Source of the DNA: Diadophis punctatus similis
Lineage: Eukaryota; Chordata; Lepidosauria; Squamata; Dipsadidae
DNA: 64,000 nt
NCBI GenBank assembly: GCA_023053685.1
Contig: JALIGW010000001.1
Location: forward strand, 155,207,466-155,271,465
Direction of reading: 5' to 3'
Position numbers and translations under genes: made by a program. Positions 22,215-34,528 of this stretch are shown in pieces (the stretch's first letter is position 1; the number at the start of each line of letters is the position of its first letter). The notes under the pieces were generated by a model. That model had not been told where the DNA came from. It saw only the letters and a list, made by a program, of their open reading frames with translations, and ran no database searches.

Positions 22215-22384
22215 ACATCCTAATAACATACAGACAGGTGCATAAGCGCACCAGCGTGCCTACCGTCCCTGTCCTAATGTTCCCTCTTATCAGTACCCAT
22301 CTTATGTATATAAACAATGTTATATCTATGTATATTACCAATACGTACTTGACAAAATAAATAAATAAATAAAATAAAATAAAG
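22215..22384 (+). mobile_element. LINE 3' end with (AAATA)n tail
   Basis: GCACCAGCGTGCCTACCGTC, CCTGTCCTAATGTTCC and ACTTGACAAAATAAATAAAT mark a LINE 3' end common in snakes. The same tail occurs on the opposite strand at 32743-32925. Clade unresolved (CR1/L2-like). Confidence 0.6.
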
Positions 22385-23003
22385 AACTAGGATCTATTGG
22401 TAACTAGACCCTTCTAAAATAGATGGGATTTGGGACTTATTCTGCCTGCTTCTGAAGTGACTTGCCTTGATGCTCTCAACCACAACATGAAAATATCAGG
22501 TTAGTTTTGTAAATGATTAAACAGCCTTATCATAAGACTTACCAATTGTATATCTTCTATATATTCCCATTTTCTTGAAATCAGTTTATGGATCAAACAC
22601 CTTGATAATAGATTAAAAAAATTAATATCTTAAATTATTATAGCATTTATTTGTTCTGAAATGTAGTCGGGGTGAGAACCTGTCAGCCTTGTGAGGCAGT
22701 CCAGATGATAAGCACACCCAGAAGTATTACCTCTATCTTTATTGTAAGGTCAAATTAATATAATTTTGCAAGTCTGAAAGAACTTCTCTCCCCCTTTGCT
22801 TTTACAGTCCAAGAAACTAGGGAGGGTCCCTTCTGAGAAGTTTGCCTTGCCCCTATTTCCTTCTGCAGGCTTGGCTGCTTCTTATCTAGCCATTCCCTAC
22901 TCTGTGGTTCTTCCCCCTGTCTCCCAAGGTCATTCATATGGTACAGAACCAGAGGAATATGTGCAATAGAACTGAGGATCAAATGAATATATGTATATCT
23001 TTA
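22385..23003. other. no recognised feature
   Basis: AT-rich. AAGTATTACCTCTATCTTTA at 22722 has an LTR-like flavour, but no TG/CA pair was found. Confidence 0.4.
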
Positions 23004-23103
23004 AAGAAAGCTCAGGACTGTATTGGTTGGAAACATGTAGAAGAGGCCTTCATCCTGCAATGGATAGACAATGGCTAAAATGATGATGATGATGATGATG
23101 ATA
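23004..23103 (+). mobile_element. LINE 3' end with (GAT)n tail, 5' truncated
   Basis: Plus-strand translation includes AQDCIGWKHVEEAFILQWID then NG and a stop, followed by AATGATGATGATGATGATGA. This is the extreme C-terminus and microsatellite tail of a non-LTR element, also present at 24014-24489. R4/RTE-like by motif; not verified. Confidence 0.6.
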
Positions 23104-23186
23104 CCTTTAATAAAATACATCTATATCTCACATTAAAATAAGTATTGAGTTCCAAAATTATTCATTGAATCTATTAATATATAGCA

Positions 23187-23534
23187 CAGTGATGGCTAAC
23201 CTTTTCCAGACTGAGTGCCGAAAGTATGTGCGTGCGTGCGAATGCGCATGTGCCTGAACCCCCAAAATGCAATGCGTGTGCGGCCCCTGCACATGTGCCC
23301 TGCCCCTGCACATGCAGGTGTGCCCCCACACACACACCACCACCCGCATGTGTGCATGGCCTCCTGCATGCACCCCACCCCCGCGCATGCACGGCAGAGA
23401 CCCGAAGACCACTAGGCCAGAGGGAGGCGCGCGCGCATGCACAGCAGAGCTGAACTGGGGCGACGGCTCATGTGTCCACAGAGAGGGCGCTGAGTGCCAC
23501 CTGTGGCACATGTGCCATAGATTTGCCATCACGG
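23187..23534. mobile_element. hAT-like MITE, CAGTGATGGCGAACC family
   Basis: Starts CAGTGATGGCTAACCTTTT and ends TAGATTTGCCATCACGG. Target duplication ATATAGCA (23179-23186) and ATATAGTA (23535-23542), 7 of 8. The interior is GC-rich with repeated GCACATG/GCGCATGC units, which explains the long overlapping open frames on both strands. Confidence 0.88.
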
Positions 23535-24013
23535 ATATAGTAGAACCCAGTTGAACCTATGGGTGAAAAGCTGGAGGATTTAAACTTCCTCTCTTAGAAG
23601 CCCTCTGGGTTTTCACTGTATTGTGCTACCTCCTGTTTTGGTATAGTTTCTTGGTTGTTCTTACCGCCATTATCTACCTTCCCAGGGAGTATTTCTCGTG
23701 TTTCCTCAAAATCTCACAGCTCTCATAAACTGTGCTGTGTTTCTAGTGATAAAAAGGTCAGTGGTGAAATAATTTCTATAGCCATCTCCTGACCTTTTGT
23801 ATTTTTTTTTACAAAATTTTATTGCATTTTTAATGCAGAATAAAAAAATAACAAGCATGAATATTTAGAGTGAAAATAGAGGAAAAATAAAAGAGCAAAG
23901 ACGAAGATGAAGAAATCAAAGGACAACATTATAGGCAAGTAAATTATGATTTTTTAAAAAACAATTATATACATATATACATACCATCAAGAGAGTAAAA
24001 TAATTTAAATGGA

Positions 24014-24489
24014 ATTCGGCTGGTCACATAGCAAGACGAACTGATGGCAGGCGGACCAAGGCAGTCATAGAATGGATCCCACTTCATAAAAAGTGACCTA
24101 AAACAAGATGGATCGACCTAAAAAAGACCTAAAAGAGACCTAAAACAAGATGGATTGACGACATCAGCAAGTATTGCAGGCAAAAGAAAGCTCAGGACCA
24201 TATTGGTTGGAAACATGCAGAAGAGGCATCTATGGAGATTCTCAGTCATCCAGGTCACGGTTGTCCCAAAGGTGCTTGTTCAAGAGGCAACTGGACTTTC
24301 TGTTTTGTCTTTTTAAGCTGTTTTGCTTCTCATCCAAGAAGGTTCTTCAGCTCTTCAAAGAAAAAAACGTGTTCAAAAAACAAACAAACAGAAAGTCCAG
24401 TTGCCTCTTGAAAAAGCACCTTTGGGACATGCAGAAGAGGCCATCATCCTGCAGTAGATAGACAATGGCTAAAATGATGATGATGATAC
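24014..24489 (+). mobile_element. LINE 3' end with (GAT)n tail, split by a fold-back insertion
   Basis: The plus strand reads GHIARRTDGRRTKAVIEW, then KTRWIDDISKYCRQKKAQD, IGWKHAEEA and finally the ATGATGATG tail. This is the zinc-finger/'RWTDD' end of a non-LTR ORF2. A fold-back element interrupts it at 24228-24426. A short internal duplication (AAAACAAGATGGAT at about 24100 and 24142) is present. Confidence 0.65.
24228..24426. mobile_element. fold-back retroelement (possibly Penelope-like)
   Basis: Flanked by a perfect 15-bp duplication ACATGCAGAAGAGGC at 24213-24227 and 24427-24441. The left arm GTGCTTGTTCAAGAGGCAAC, TGGACTTTCTG is complemented by CAGAAAGTCCAGTTGCCTCT, TGAAAAAGCAC on the right. 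The long duplication points to target-primed retrotransposition and not DNA transposition. Confidence 0.75.
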
Positions 24490-24497
24490 ATACATAT

Positions 24498-24983
<486 letters not shown>

Positions 24984-25905
24984 CTATAATCTATAATTTT
25001 TATTCTAATCCTCAAAACCATATAGCATAACAAATTTTTTTCTGTTTCTCACAAAAAATCAATAAAGGGTTTCCAATCATTCAATTTAGACAATGTTCTA
25101 TTTGTCATTTTGCCATCTCAGCAAGTTCCATATCTTTGCTATTCATTACTTCATTGTGGATAGTTGAAGCTTTCCACCTTTGTGCACATACCGGTAATGG
25201 TTTCTCTGCAACCATGCATAAAAACAAAATCCCATTCCATCCCCTCCCCAGCTGCTTATTCATCAATCCCAAAAGAAAAGTCTGTGGTATCAATTGTGTA
25301 TGTCTTTAAAGTCTTCTGTATTATTGTATGTAATTGAGTCCACATTTTTGTCTTTTTTACATGTCCACCAAGCATGATAAAATATTTCTACATGTTGGTT
25401 ACATTTCTAGCATAAGTTTGAAGAATCTTTATGCATTCTGAACAGTTTTTGTTGTGATATGTACCATCAATGCATCATTTTATATAGCGTTTTTAGGATT
25501 ATGACATAGTATACATTTCAATCCTTTAACCACCCATTCTTCCAGTGATTTATATGCATATTATAATCAAGCCCATTGTATCATACATTCTTTTCCTTTT
25601 TCTTCCTCTGTCATATTTTAATAAAAGTTTGCACATTTTAGCAATAAAATGATCATCATTTATACACAGTTGCATTTCAAATTCAATCTTACTTTATTCA
25701 AAAACCAAAAGTTCTTTATCTACTTTAAATGCTTCTAATAAGTGTGTATACAAAACCATTGGCACGAATAGCCTTCTACCACCAGTTCATATTTTGTTTT
25801 TATTCTACATTCTCCTTGATTAAATTCTTATATATCAGAGCAAGTCAACCACTTATGTTTAGTAATAATTCCTCTTCTATAAAACGCTTCCTATGCTGAG
25901 AGCAA

Positions 25906-26304
25906 CAGGTAGTCCTTGACTTACAACAGTTCGTTTAGTGAACATTCAATTTTACAATGGCACTAAAAAAAGGGACTTATGACCATTTTTTCATAGTTAT
26001 GACCTTTGCAACATCCCCATGATCATATGATCAAAATTCAGATGCGTGGCAATTGGTTCATATTTATCACCATTGCTGTGTCCCAGGGTCACGTGATCCC
26101 CTTTTGCGACCTTCTGACAAGCAAAGTCATTGGGGAAGCCAGATTCACTTAACAACCAGGTTACTAACTTAACCAATTGCAGTAGTTCACTTAACAATTG
26201 AGGCAAGAAAGGTCATAAAATGGGGCAAAACTCACTTTACAAACGTCTCACTTACTAACATAAATTTTTGGCTCAATTGTGGTCGTAAGTCAAGGACTCA
26301 GCTG
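25906..26304 (+). mobile_element. squamate MITE (AGTCCTTGACTTACAAC-ended), near-complete
   Basis: Left end CAGGTAGTCCTTGACTTACA; the right end includes GTCGTAAGTCAAGGACT, complementary to it. It is inserted in the antisense L1. Best copy of the family in the window; other copies at 1680-3295 and 59323-59415. No convincing target duplication, so the superfamily is unresolved. Confidence 0.8.
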
Positions 26305-27361
26305 TATTTTCAGGCCCAATCTAAGTTTATATCTGTTCCATATTCTCAGTATGGCATATCTAACAAAACGATTTTAAAATCTACATTAGCTTTATCATAC
26401 TATAGACACCCATGCTACCCAAATTTTAAACCATGCTTTTCTAACTCCAAAAGCTTCCTGTTTCTTAGCAACATCCATTCTAAAAGACCAAACAGCAGGC
26501 TGCAAAATAAAATTTCAAATCAGGTAAACTCAACCTTCCTCTTTCTTTTGCATGTTGTAGCGCTTCGTATTTAAGTGTTCTTTTTTCCCCCTGCACCACA
26601 AATTTAGACATGTCTTTCTGCCATTGTTGAAATGATACATCAAATGTCAAAACTGATATTTCCTGAAATAAAAAAAATAACTTTCTAGGCAAGACATTTA
26701 TCTTAATCACAGAAATTATCTCCAACAATGGCAATTATGTCTTTCCCCCATTTTAACATGTCCTTTTTAATTTCATTCCAGATTTTAATGTAATTATTTT
26801 GAAACAACATACCATTCATATTTGTGATATTCATACCCAAATATTTTATCTTTTTTTTCAATATTTAAACCTGTTTTATTCATCAACTCTCTTTGATCTT
26901 GCAGCTTCATATTTTTGACATCTTTGCCTTCGGTTTGTTCTTTTAAAACCCTGCAAACACACCAAATTATTTTAAGTTTCCCATTAAAGTTTCAATTTCA
27001 TTTAAAGGGTCCCATAGGACAAGAATCAGGCATCTGAATGGTTCTTAATTTATACATTTCTTTCTCTCTTTTTTAATTTTTACACTCTTTCCTCTCCTCT
27101 TGTGTTATGTCTCTGTTCAACATTTCTAAAGCTAAAATAAACAAAATAAATAAAATAAAAATAAACAAAGGACAACCCTTTACCTGTCCCCTTTTTGAAG
27201 ATACTGCCATCTCAGAAGAGATATACAGTATAAAAGCAAACTTTATTTTAAAAGAAAAGAGAAAAAAAGAAAACATAAAACTGTTTTTAATTTTAAACAT
27301 TAAAACAGAAAACCTTCATGGCAAAGGATATTAAAAAACAGAGCTGTTAAAAATTGCCTAT

Positions 27362-27596
27362 TTGACTGAAAAAATATTTGAAAACTATAAAAGCAAATAT
27401 AAGGTTCTATGTATGTCCCAAGATCAAATGGGTCTGCTTCAAATGAGGCAATTTTGCATTAAAAAGATTCCAAATCTATTCACAGTTCGAGAAGATCCAA
27501 AATACATTTTAGATCTTTATGCACAATTAATTATGATGAATGAAGAAAAGGCTAGAATGAAACTCAGTTTTCTAAAAATACAATGAAATGAAAGAC
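27362..27596 (+). pseudogene. possible L1 ORF2 fragment
   Basis: Open frame with DQMGLLQMRQFCIKKIPNLF and ILDLYAQLIMMNEEKARMKL. Composition and phrasing resemble the middle of squamate L1 ORF2, but no catalytic motif is visible. Confidence 0.35.
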
Positions 27597-27999
27597 CACA
27601 CAGAAAACAGAAACGAAAACTTAATGCAGATTTTGAAAGCTCTCTGAAGCAAAACTACCCTCTGCTTTCCCTCCTGTATTTGTCTCCTTTTTTTTAGAAA
27701 TGTCATGATTACATCAGAGGCTATCAGGAGTGTGGCATACAGCTTATTTCCTGCCTTCCAGAAGCTTCTGCCCCTCTGTTTTGATGGGACTCTCAATTTT
27801 CTTCACTCCAGAAAAGAAGGAGATCTGGGATAACTCTCTGTGAATACAAGAGAAAAAACATCTGTCCTTTGTGAAAATGTGAACTCTGTGTGTTCTGAGC
27901 ACTGAAACTCATCTTCTTGCAAGTAGTATCAAGATGTCATAATAAAAAGGAAGCAGTAATGAATAAAAAATATTTGTATTATTGAATCTTGATATTATT

Positions 28000-28720
28000 G
28001 ATCAATATCAGATAGATTACTAGCACTGGAAACACTGTCAGCTCAATAATCAAGATAACAACCTCTCTTTTTTTTGTTTTACAAATACACTGCTTAGCTG
28101 CACATAGATTCTTACTATGAGCTCCCCAGATAACTTTCAGTAAATGTGCTGGAACCAGTCCACTGATATAATCTGTTAGGCGACCACTTTTGTCCTTATC
28201 GTGTTCCTCATCCATAGTATAATGAATTCTAGATTACAATTCATCCAGTGTTGAGTCTGATAATATATTCTGAATCTATGAAATGTACATGAATCTAATG
28301 TTAGTTTCAGCATTTCTGGCTTGAGATGCACTGCAGATAATTGATTCTTGGTGAACATCGGAGAACGAATGATGTTGCGGTTCTCCATCTTATAGCGTGG
28401 CCTCTTCTCCACAGCAATATCATTTTCTGTATTTGGTGTCCTGAATAGTGATGCTTTCATTATTTTCATTGCTATTAGATTTTTCAACACCATACCTTTC
28501 CAAACTAAAACAAGTCCTGCTGTGAGGTTATAATCAAGCTGTACAAGAGTAAAAAATGTTTAAGGATACATCTTCGCTAATTTGTTTTGTGACAGTTATG
28601 GCATCATAGATGACTACATTGTTGGTATTTATTTTGTGCTCTTAGGCAAAGATGCGCATCAAATGAGTTTTTACTAATGTAAGGACCAGAAAATCTGCAC
28701 CGTCTCCAATGGCAACAGTG
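28000..28720 (-). pseudogene. unidentified coding-like relic
   Basis: The minus strand strings together protein-like segments in shifting frames: ITTTVAIGDGADFLVLTLV, NTNNVVIYDAITVTKQISED, SPMFTKNQLSAVHLKPEMLK and DKSGRLTDYISGLVPAHLLK. Stops and frameshifts separate them and no splice sites fit. It may be a decayed processed pseudogene or an unknown retroelement piece; I cannot name a parent. Confidence 0.3.
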
Positions 28721-29414
28721 GTCGTAATGTTTGCTGAAAGAACAATCTGCTTAACAATTAATGAATCTGAGTTGGCCTTTGCCTACAGAAAGCTTTTTAC
28801 ACAAGAATTAACTGAACAAAACTTGCTTACTCAGTTATTATTATTATTATTATTTTTACAAAACATTACTGGTGATTTTCCCTATCCAGAACTTTGTTGT
28901 AGCTGGAATTGTACTGCTAGCCCTAGATCCCCTTTCTGTTGATACAACTAATTGAATAGAAACCTTAGTGGGCAGCTTGGTTTTATACCCTTTCTACTCA
29001 ATGGTAGGTTAATAACATTTTTCTTTCCATATTTCCTTCTACATAGACTGAAAAGATGTGTCTCAGTTCCAAAATATTGAGTGTCATTGAGATGTTGGAG
29101 AATCTACCTCTCAAAATAACTTGGATTCAAATGCACTGTTTCAATCACTCTTTGCAATATTTGTGAGGGAGATGACCACTTCAGTGTGTTCCTGAGGTAG
29201 CCATATTTTAAACATGCTTTGCAACATTGCCTCATTCATCATTCTTTCAAATCTTGACTATTACTTTGAATGCTAACTTTTCCTCCATAATTATTTCCAC
29301 TCATGGAAAAGTCTAATAAGTGGAGATGGGAGCGATGGGACACTTTTTTAAAGAATCAAAGCTGGAAAAAGTATTGGTAGGGGGAGGGTAGAATGCTTGA
29401 AATTATATTCCTAG

Positions 29415-31872
29415 GCTTCTGGTTGATGTCGCAGTGATATCAGACACAGAGAATGGGTCTCCGCGTTCCCTGTGCTGAGTTCTCCGAGTTGGTTCCAAGA
29501 GGAGCCAAAGCCATCCTGTAGGGGCGGTGAAGCAAAGAGGGGCACCCTGTGAGGTCGAGGAGAGTCACACCTCTCCTGTCTGTCTCAGGGTTCTTTTTCC
29601 CTTTCAGTCATGGCAAGGTGAAGAGGCAGCCTAAAGATGGCTGCCACAAAGCTGGGACAACCAAGGAACAAATAAGACTGGAGCTGGAGCGAAGTAGGTG
29701 AACAGTGACTGGAACTGGGGGAGAGGATTCCTTTTTGCCTTAAACTTACCCCAAGGAATATTTTCGAACTATTTGCTCAGAATTATTTGTTAAAGCGGTG
29801 TTTAAGCATTTTGAGAAAATACCAGACCGGAAGGGAAAGACTCAAGAGAGAAAAATAATAAATTTTGAAATATATAGAAAATTGGACTCTTAAACTGGGT
29901 CTTGGAAAATGTGGTACTGGGAAGGCATTTTTAAATGCTGGAATCATTTACTTATAAAACTTATTCTGCTTTTATAATTGATTTACAACTAAAATAACGA
30001 TTGACTAGTGGCAATATTGAAATGTAAGCTGAGAGTGCCACCTGCTGACAAAAGGAAAAACTACAAGTCTGGGAATACTTATATGAAGGACTGTGAAAAT
30101 ATTTATTGGATTATCCTCAACTACCCCATGAGTACTGGAGACGAAAATGTGAAAATAAGGAAGTTATTTCATTAAAGGGACCCCTGAATGTTATGCTAGA
30201 AAATTGAATCTGTAAAGGAGATGTAAAGAGGCTTTTGATAAACTCTGGGACTATTTATTTTATTTAGCGTATGGCTGGTCACACACAATATTAAAACACT
30301 TCATTTTTACAAATTAAAAACAGTTAAAACAGTAAGAAAAACCTAAAAAGGGAAACAGAAATAACATTTCAAAGCTTAATATCAAGTTTGGAGATCCAGT
30401 CAGTAGCTGCCGTTGTTGTGCAGAGGAAGTCCCTACAGTCTCCTGGATATCTTCTGTTAGGGCATTCCCTCACTATATGCTGAATAGTCTGTCGAGGAGC
30501 CCCGCAATCACATTGTGCTGAAGGTGTCTTTCCCCATTTATGCAAGGAGTCAGCACACACCCCATGAGTTGTTCTAATTCTATTATATGTCACCCACATG
30601 TATCGGGGTAGGCCAAATCCTGGAGGTATACTACTAGGGCTAATGTGCCCAGAGACATCTTGGGGGGTGCAGCTATTCCACTCCTCCATCCACTTTTGTG
30701 TGATGTTCTGATGGTCAGCCATCAACTTACGCGCTGTCAAGAGTGGTGGATTTCTAGACTCTGGGACTATTTAAATGGAACTGATTTTTTACCTATGGGA
30801 TATAAAGAACTGTGATTGGTGCACTCCTTGAAAGGCAACTTAAGGACTGAATAAATAGTTTTTGGACTGTTGGATAAAAGTTGAATTTTTTAAAATAAAA
30901 TAAGATGCTTTATAAGGAAGAAATGAGTGGAACTTTGAAGGAGATGGCATCACTTTTCCAAAACACAAAGGACATCATGGAGAAAGGATTTAAGGAGACT
31001 ATAGAAAAAATGGAAAATGCTATATGAGGGATGATGAGCAAAGATCAAAATGCCCAGGAAAGGTAGGAGCCAACAGAAGAAATGGAGGAAAAGATTGAGC
31101 CGAAGAAACCAGAAAATAAAATATGAAAAGAAGGAGGAGATAATAATGAAAATAACTGTGACTGATGAATTAAATCTGGGAGAAAATATATTAAGAGAGT
31201 TGAAAAGAGAATTGGAGATACAGGAAGATACTTTTGAAGGAGAGATAGGGGTCTGGGCAGAAATTTTGGAAGCTAGGCAGTGGAAGAGAGTAAAGGTGGG
31301 AGAAATACCTAGTTTGAACAGCCAAGAAGTAGATGCAGACAGCAATAAAGATACAAGAGAGGAATAGGGAAGCAAGTCAAAAAAAAGCATAGCAATTAAA
31401 GTATTGAAGCAGACAAGAGACAATGGATAGATGATTTTTGTTGTTGTTCTGATTTGCTTTTTTTTTTGCTCTCGCTTTCTTGTCTTTTTTTTTTAAGGTA
31501 GGTGACATGATTAGAAGTTAGGTAGGATAGGAGAAAGAAGTCTTTTAATAAAGGGTGACATGATTAAAGTTAGAATAAGAGATGGAAATAAGAGAAAGGG
31601 GGAATATAAGTATATACACTTTTATATACTGTAATAAAATAAAAGCAATAACAAAAGAAAATATGGAATAATTGAATAATGACAGATTGCATCTTAATAT
31701 AAATGTGTATCATTATTAGAAATACATAAGTTGGTTGAATGTAATAACTATGATTAATTTTATTAATTTTATTTGTATTAGGATGTACGATACCCACGTG
31801 CCACACTGTTCACACATTGATGTTTGTTCGTTAAAAAGTAAAAAAATAAAAAACTTGGGGGGGAAAAGAAAG
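29415..31872 (+). mobile_element. L1-type element without ORF2 (HAL1-like), with nested LINE
   Basis: Flanked by a perfect 11-bp duplication TATATTCCTAG at 29404-29414 and 31873-31883. After a 5' UTR-like leader, an ORF1-like frame begins at 30905 (MLYKEEMSGTLKEMASLF, then KDIMEKGFKETIEKMENAI and a stop). A highly charged frame follows (31050-31367) and then a 3' UTR ending in an A-rich AAAAAGTAAAAAAATAAAAA. Without the nested 516 bp the element is about 1.94 kb, far too short for an L1 ORF2, and no reverse transcriptase motif is present. The L1 assignment is inference from the 3' tail and coiled-coil-like ORF1. Confidence 0.6.
30258..30757 (-). mobile_element. 5'-truncated LINE insertion with open ORF2 end
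   Basis: Perfect 16-bp duplication ACTCTGGGACTATTTA at 30242-30257 and 30758-30773. The minus strand is open from the truncation point to a stop near 30369, about 128 codons: LLTARKLMADHQNITQKW, then VTYNRIRTTHGVCADSLHKW and the C-x-C-x8-H-x4-C finger of CDCGAPRQTIQHIVRECP. That finger is typical of the C-terminus of several non-LTR clades. The 3' UTR ends near 30258. A clean duplication and an open frame suggest a recent insertion. Clade not assigned. Confidence 0.85.
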
Positions 31873-31883
31873 TATATTCCTAG

Positions 31884-32239
31884 ATCTCAAATTCTTACCT
31901 GATTCTTAATAGCTTCCTTATTTATAGAAACTGGAAATGGGTGTTTTTTGTTGTATCATCTATGTTGTAATCCTAAGCAATGTAGTCGGTTTATGTGGTT
32001 TAGGAAACTGAATTGAAAAGCAGGAGGACAATTTATCAATTTCTCTTCATCCTTCTCCTTCTTCAAATGTATAAGGTGCCTAACTCCCAACAAATCTGGG
32101 CAGTTATTTCTATCATTCAAATTATTTCTTCATAGCTAGCACTGTCTTCAAACAATGAAAATGATGCCTGTTTACATGAATAATACACTATGTTATTGCT
32201 AAAAGTAGGTGGAGGAGCTCAGTTTTACTACCCAACACA
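31884..32239. other. no recognised feature
   Basis: Possibly degraded upstream BovB sequence; nothing certain. Confidence 0.4.
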
Positions 32240-32742
32240 TGACAGGGGTTACTGTGGAAGAGATCACAAAAGATTATTGTCCAAGTTCCAAATTAAGCTA
32301 AAGAAGAAGAAAGCCTAGCGCTTTTCACAATATGATTTTGAGCATTTACCTGACATTTTCAAAGAGAATATCAGATATTGCTTTGAAGTCCTGAAATTTA
32401 TTGATAGAGAACCAGAGGAACTGTGGAATGAGATTTAAAAAGTCATTAAAGATGTATGTGAAAAAAGATTGCCAAAGATAAAAAAACAGAAGAAACCAAG
32501 CTAGATGTCAGAACAAATTGGAAATTTCCAAAAAAAGAAGAGAAGCCAAACTCAAGAAAAACAAAAAAACAAACAAACAAACCATCTTAGGAAGGAACTT
32601 AACACAGCGTTTTAGAGAGCTGGTAGAAAAGACCAAAAGTACTATTACAACAACTTCTGTAAAAACATGGAAGATGGAATTGGATATAGAAAGACAAAGA
32701 AAGTCTTCCAAAAGATCTCTGAACTCAGAAAGAAGGCTCAAC

Positions 32743-32925
32743 ATTTATTTATTTATTTATTTATTTATTTATTTGTTTGTTTGTTTGTTTGTTTGTTTGT
32801 TTATTTGTTTATTTGTTTATTTATTTATTTATTTGTCAAACATGTACAGGATAGTAGTTGTTTGTATAAACATAACATAAGTAAAAAGTACCGATAAAAG
32901 AGGACAATAGGACAGTAGGATTTTT
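32743..32925 (-). mobile_element. LINE 3' tail with (TTTA/TTTG)n, inside BovB
   Basis: About 93 bp of ATTT/GTTT tetramers followed by TTTGTCAAACATGTACAGGA and AGAGGACAATAGGACAGTAG. This is the antisense of the LINE tail at 22215-22384. Confidence 0.7.
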
Positions 32926-33021
32926 ATATATATTTTATATTTTTATAATATATTGTTATATTTTTGTAATATAAAATATATTTTTATTTTATATTTTTAT
33001 GCTAAATTGTTTTCATTCATG

Positions 33022-33120
33022 AAAACTGAATAAGAACTGGGTTGGGATGCAGAATTGTTCCACATGGCACAAATTGAAGTAACAAGCAGTCAATGTTTAA
33101 AATGGTATGTGTTCAGGTCT
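33022..33120. repeat. unclassified interspersed repeat, second copy
   Basis: Matches 20211-20339 in several blocks, including GAATAAGAACTGGG and AAGTAACAAGCAG. Confidence 0.65.
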
Positions 33121-33777
33121 GGGTTTTGCTTTGATTGTGTCAACCATATCAAGTTGCGGAATACAATGGTATCTCAGAACATCTCATTGTCCTCGTGTGA
33201 AACTTATATACAGGTCAGGAAGCCATAGTACAGATAGAAAATGGCAAAACAGACTATGCTGACCAACAAGTGAAAGAATGCTGCATATTCTCCCTTTAAT
33301 TATTCAACTTTTATGTTCAATATATATTTTAAGAATAACTGGATTGGAAGAATATTAGCATGGTTTTCAAATATCCATGGAGGAAGCAATATCAATAACC
33401 TGCACTATACTGGTGGCTGAAAATGCAAAGGACCTGAAAACTCTAGTAATAAAAGTTAAAGAACAAAGTGGAAAAAGAAATGGACTAAAATTATATATAA
33501 GGAAGACCAAACCAACTAATGCTTTTGAATTTTGGCATTGGAGAAAACTCCTGAAAATACCACAGATAGTTTAGAAAACAAACAAATGGGTCATCAAATG
33601 GATTAAAAAAAACACACACAACCCAACTCGGATTTCTCACTAGTGACACAAATAACCAGTCTCAGATTATCCTACTTGGACAAATTATGCACAGATCCAG
33701 CTCTTTGGAGAAGGTTCTAATGCTGGGAAAGGTGAAGGAAAGAGAATAAGAGGATATCAGCTTCAAGGTAGGTAGAC

Positions 33778-34528
33778 CAGTGGTGGGTTCCTACCGGTGC
33801 GGTCCACTCTATAGCACCGGTAGTGGCCCACTGGTGACGTCACAGTACCGGTGCGGTCGGTTGCCGGTGCCTGGCCGCCTCCATTTTTTTAAAAAAAATT
33901 TTTAAATTTTTTTAAAAAAATTCTTCTGCGCATACCCAGAAGCCGAGTTTCCGGCACTGCGCATGCACTGCCTTCCTACCCCAAGCAGGGGAGGTTGGCT
34001 GAGGGAGTGCGTGAGACACTGAAAGAACGGGCGGCAGGACCTATCTCAGTTCCCCTCCCTTCAGCAGTCCGAGAAGCCACGAACGTGCGGTGATGATTCC
34101 AGGCATTTTCGCACGTTCGAGGCTTCTCGAGCTGCTGAGGGGAGAGGGAACGGGCGGCAGGACCTATCTCAGTTCCCCTCCCTTCAGCAGTCCGAGAAGC
34201 CACGAACGTGCGGTGATGATTCCAGGCATTTTCGCACATTCGAGGCTTCTCGAACTGTTGAGGGGAGGGGGACGGGCGGCAGGAGCCTAGGATCATCGAA
34301 TGGGGAGAAGCATTCAGGCCGAATGGAGCCTCCTAGAAGAACCGTTGCCGTGGTCTTGCTGCTCCCGCTGCGGGGGGCTGCGTTGCGGGTGGGCAATGCC
34401 CCCCGCTTCTCCGGCTGCTGCCAAGCTCCCGGGGCCCACGCCCACCCGGTCACATGGCTGGCAAGCCACACCCACAAAATAAGCCACACCCACAGAGTGG
34501 TAGTAAAAAAATTAGAAACCTGCCCCTG
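33778..34528. mobile_element. hAT-like element, long-core family, 751 bp, inserted in BovB
   Basis: Starts CAGTGGTGGGTTCCTACCGG and ends GAAACCTGCCCCTG. Perfect target duplication AGGTAGAC at 33770-33777 and 34529-34536. It shares both ends with 9455-10127 and 56814-60047. The core carries a direct duplication of about 120 bp (CGGGCGGCAGGACCTATCTC at about 34028 and 34152). Each unit includes an inverted repeat around ACGAACGTGCG. No transposase. Confidence 0.92.

Larger units (their letters stand above)
27001..29403. other. AT-rich stretch with two weak coding-like relics
   Basis: Apart from the two relics listed next, I recognise nothing in this 2.4 kb. A short (ATT)n lies at about 28836-28853. 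Confidence 0.4.

Noticed and set aside
23174..23554. Cysteine/histidine-rich open frames suggesting zinc-finger protein
   Set aside because: They arise from repeated GCACATG/TGTGTGC units inside the MITE 23187-23534.
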